Below are positions 5,276-5,626 of a stretch of DNA of 5,626 nucleotides, in pieces; the first letter of the stretch is position 1; each line of letters starts with the position of its first letter. The translations under genes and the position numbers were made by a program. Under the pieces are notes generated by a model, which searched no databases, had not been told where the DNA came from, and saw nothing but the letters and a program-made list of their open reading frames with translations. Source of the DNA: JAWLBW01 sp041687475 (GTDB lineage Bacteria > J088 > JAWLBW01); assembly GCA_041687475.1 (NCBI GenBank), contig JAWLBW010000305.1, positions 1 to 5,626 of the forward strand, given 5' to 3'.

Positions 5276-5314
5276 ACGTGCGGCCTCTCTCGTTTCACGC
5301 GGGACAGGCTCTTG
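5276..5314 (+). repeat. 39-nt direct repeat R4
   Basis: It lies 83 nt after R3. Here the flanks pair: CGTGC (5277-5281) with GCACG (5314-5318), and inside them GCCT (5283-5286) with AGGC (5306-5309). Sequence before it (CGGCGGAATAAGG) loosely resembles that before the right block of R2. Confidence 0.7.
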
Positions 5315-5333
5315 CACGGGGGGCGGCGGCTCT

Positions 5334-5344
5334 TGCATACCGGA
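5334..5344 (+). repeat. TGCATACCGGA 11-mer, first copy
   Basis: The same 11 bases occur at 5535-5545, and looser similarity continues for roughly 15 nt in both places. Short, so it could be chance in a biased sequence. Confidence 0.4.
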
Positions 5345-5387
5345 CACCCGTATAGCGACTTACAGCAGGGAACCCGTCCGTAGCACG

Positions 5388-5399
5388 TCGGCATGCCGA
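5388..5399. repeat. 12-nt perfect palindrome
   Basis: TCGGCATGCCGA is fully self-complementary and is flanked on both sides by GCACGT (5383-5388 and 5403-5408). It could be a dimeric protein's binding site; no regulator is nearby. Confidence 0.35.
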
Positions 5400-5458
5400 G
5401 GGGCACGTGCATCCCTACCCCATCGAAATCGGCAAGCCAGGTTGCACGGTCCAGAGCC

Positions 5459-5493
5459 GGTGTCCGAGACGTACTTCACGGGGGCGCCTTTTT
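5459..5493 (+). terminator. Intrinsic (Rho-independent) terminator
   Basis: GGTGTCC (5459-5465) pairs with GGGCGCC (5482-5488) in a 7-bp stem with two G-T wobbles, followed directly by five T (5489-5493). The inner CGT and ACG can add a small inner stem. This is the only hairpin plus T-run in the window that looks standard. It would end rightward transcripts about 300 nt past the protease stop. Confidence 0.6.
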
Positions 5494-5534
5494 CACGGCG
5501 AACCTGCGGTTTGCGGGGGGCTGATTTGCGACCG

Positions 5535-5545
5535 TGCATACCGGA
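5535..5545 (+). repeat. TGCATACCGGA 11-mer, second copy
   Basis: Exact second copy of the 11-mer at 5334-5344. It lies after the terminator, and a TGCTACCCT extended -10-like element (5554-5562) follows, which could serve the gene starting at 5595. Confidence 0.4.
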
Positions 5546-5594
5546 TACCGCTGTGCTACCCTTATCGCACTACCCCTCGAAATTGGGCCAAGCG

Positions 5595-5626
5595 ATGAAC
5601 AATTTATTTCCCGTCAAAGTATGGTC
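5595..5626 (+). CDS. Possible start of an unidentified gene (cut by window edge)
   Basis: ATG at 5595 opens ten codons (MNNLFPVKVW) without a stop to the window end. The first codons are A/T-rich, as is common at gene starts. It follows a terminator and an extended -10-like TGCTACCCT (5554-5562), whose predicted start leaves about 26 nt of leader. No strong Shine-Dalgarno is seen. Too short to identify. Confidence 0.35.
   Translation, partial: MNNLFPVKVW

Larger units (their letters stand above)
5190..5594. other. 405-nt gene-free tail with repeats and a terminator
   Basis: No convincing protein is seen here. It contains two 39-nt direct repeats (5193-5231 and 5276-5314), a repeated 10-mer GGCTCTTGCA (5307-5316 and 5328-5337), a 12-nt palindrome (5388-5399), an intrinsic terminator (5459-5493) and a repeated 11-mer. 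It may be the long 3' end of the protease message, a small RNA, or decaying repeat sequence. Confidence 0.6.

Noticed and set aside
5212..5598. Small frames in the tail (5212-5412 minus, 5407-5598 plus, 4895-5347 minus)
   Set aside because: They translate the direct repeats or run antisense to the CBS domains, and no domain or ribosome site is evident.

Overview
The window is 5,626 bp of GC-rich DNA from what looks like a Gram-negative bacterium. The evidence is a lipoprotein RlpA with a lipobox, which implies an outer membrane, and a stand-alone MshEN-type protein with a long acidic Ala/Glu/Asp linker. That style is common in Myxococcota, Bradymonadota and other deltaproteobacterial-like lineages. 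This taxonomic guess rests on style only and is low confidence.

Layout, left to right. (1) The left edge (1-178, minus) holds the 5' end of a probable AlkA-like DNA-3-methyladenine glycosylase gene that runs off the window. (2) Divergent from it, 276-1667 (+) encodes a 463-aa protein with an N-terminal MshEN (GspE/PilB N-terminal) domain and a GAF-like C-terminal region but no ATPase domain. (3) 1668-2323 is a 656-nt gene-free stretch. It contains four REP-like two-hairpin units arranged as a mirror image (1839-2127), followed by one copy of a dispersed repeat (2149-2264). (4) 2324-2737 (+) is a short lipoprotein RlpA lacking a SPOR domain. (5) 2738-2957 is a gap carrying a second copy of the dispersed repeat (2782-2898). 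(6) 2958-3908 (minus) is an NmrA/QOR2-like NAD(P)-binding atypical SDR. (7) 4062-5189 (+), divergent from the SDR, is a site-2-protease-family membrane metalloprotease with two C-terminal CBS domains. (8) 5190-5594 is a 405-nt gene-free tail with two 39-nt direct repeats, other small repeats and a good intrinsic terminator at 5459-5493. (9) A possible new gene begins at 5595 and leaves the window.

The genes do not form one evident pathway. They are mostly monocistronic and separated by repeat-rich gaps. Loose themes are nucleotide sensing (MshEN and possible cyclic-di-GMP; CBS domains and possible adenylates) and envelope maintenance (RlpA, site-2 protease). I found no convincing new multi-gene system. 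The most unusual content is non-coding: the mirrored REP-like array and the second repeat family that flanks rlpA and recurs in looser form after the protease gene.
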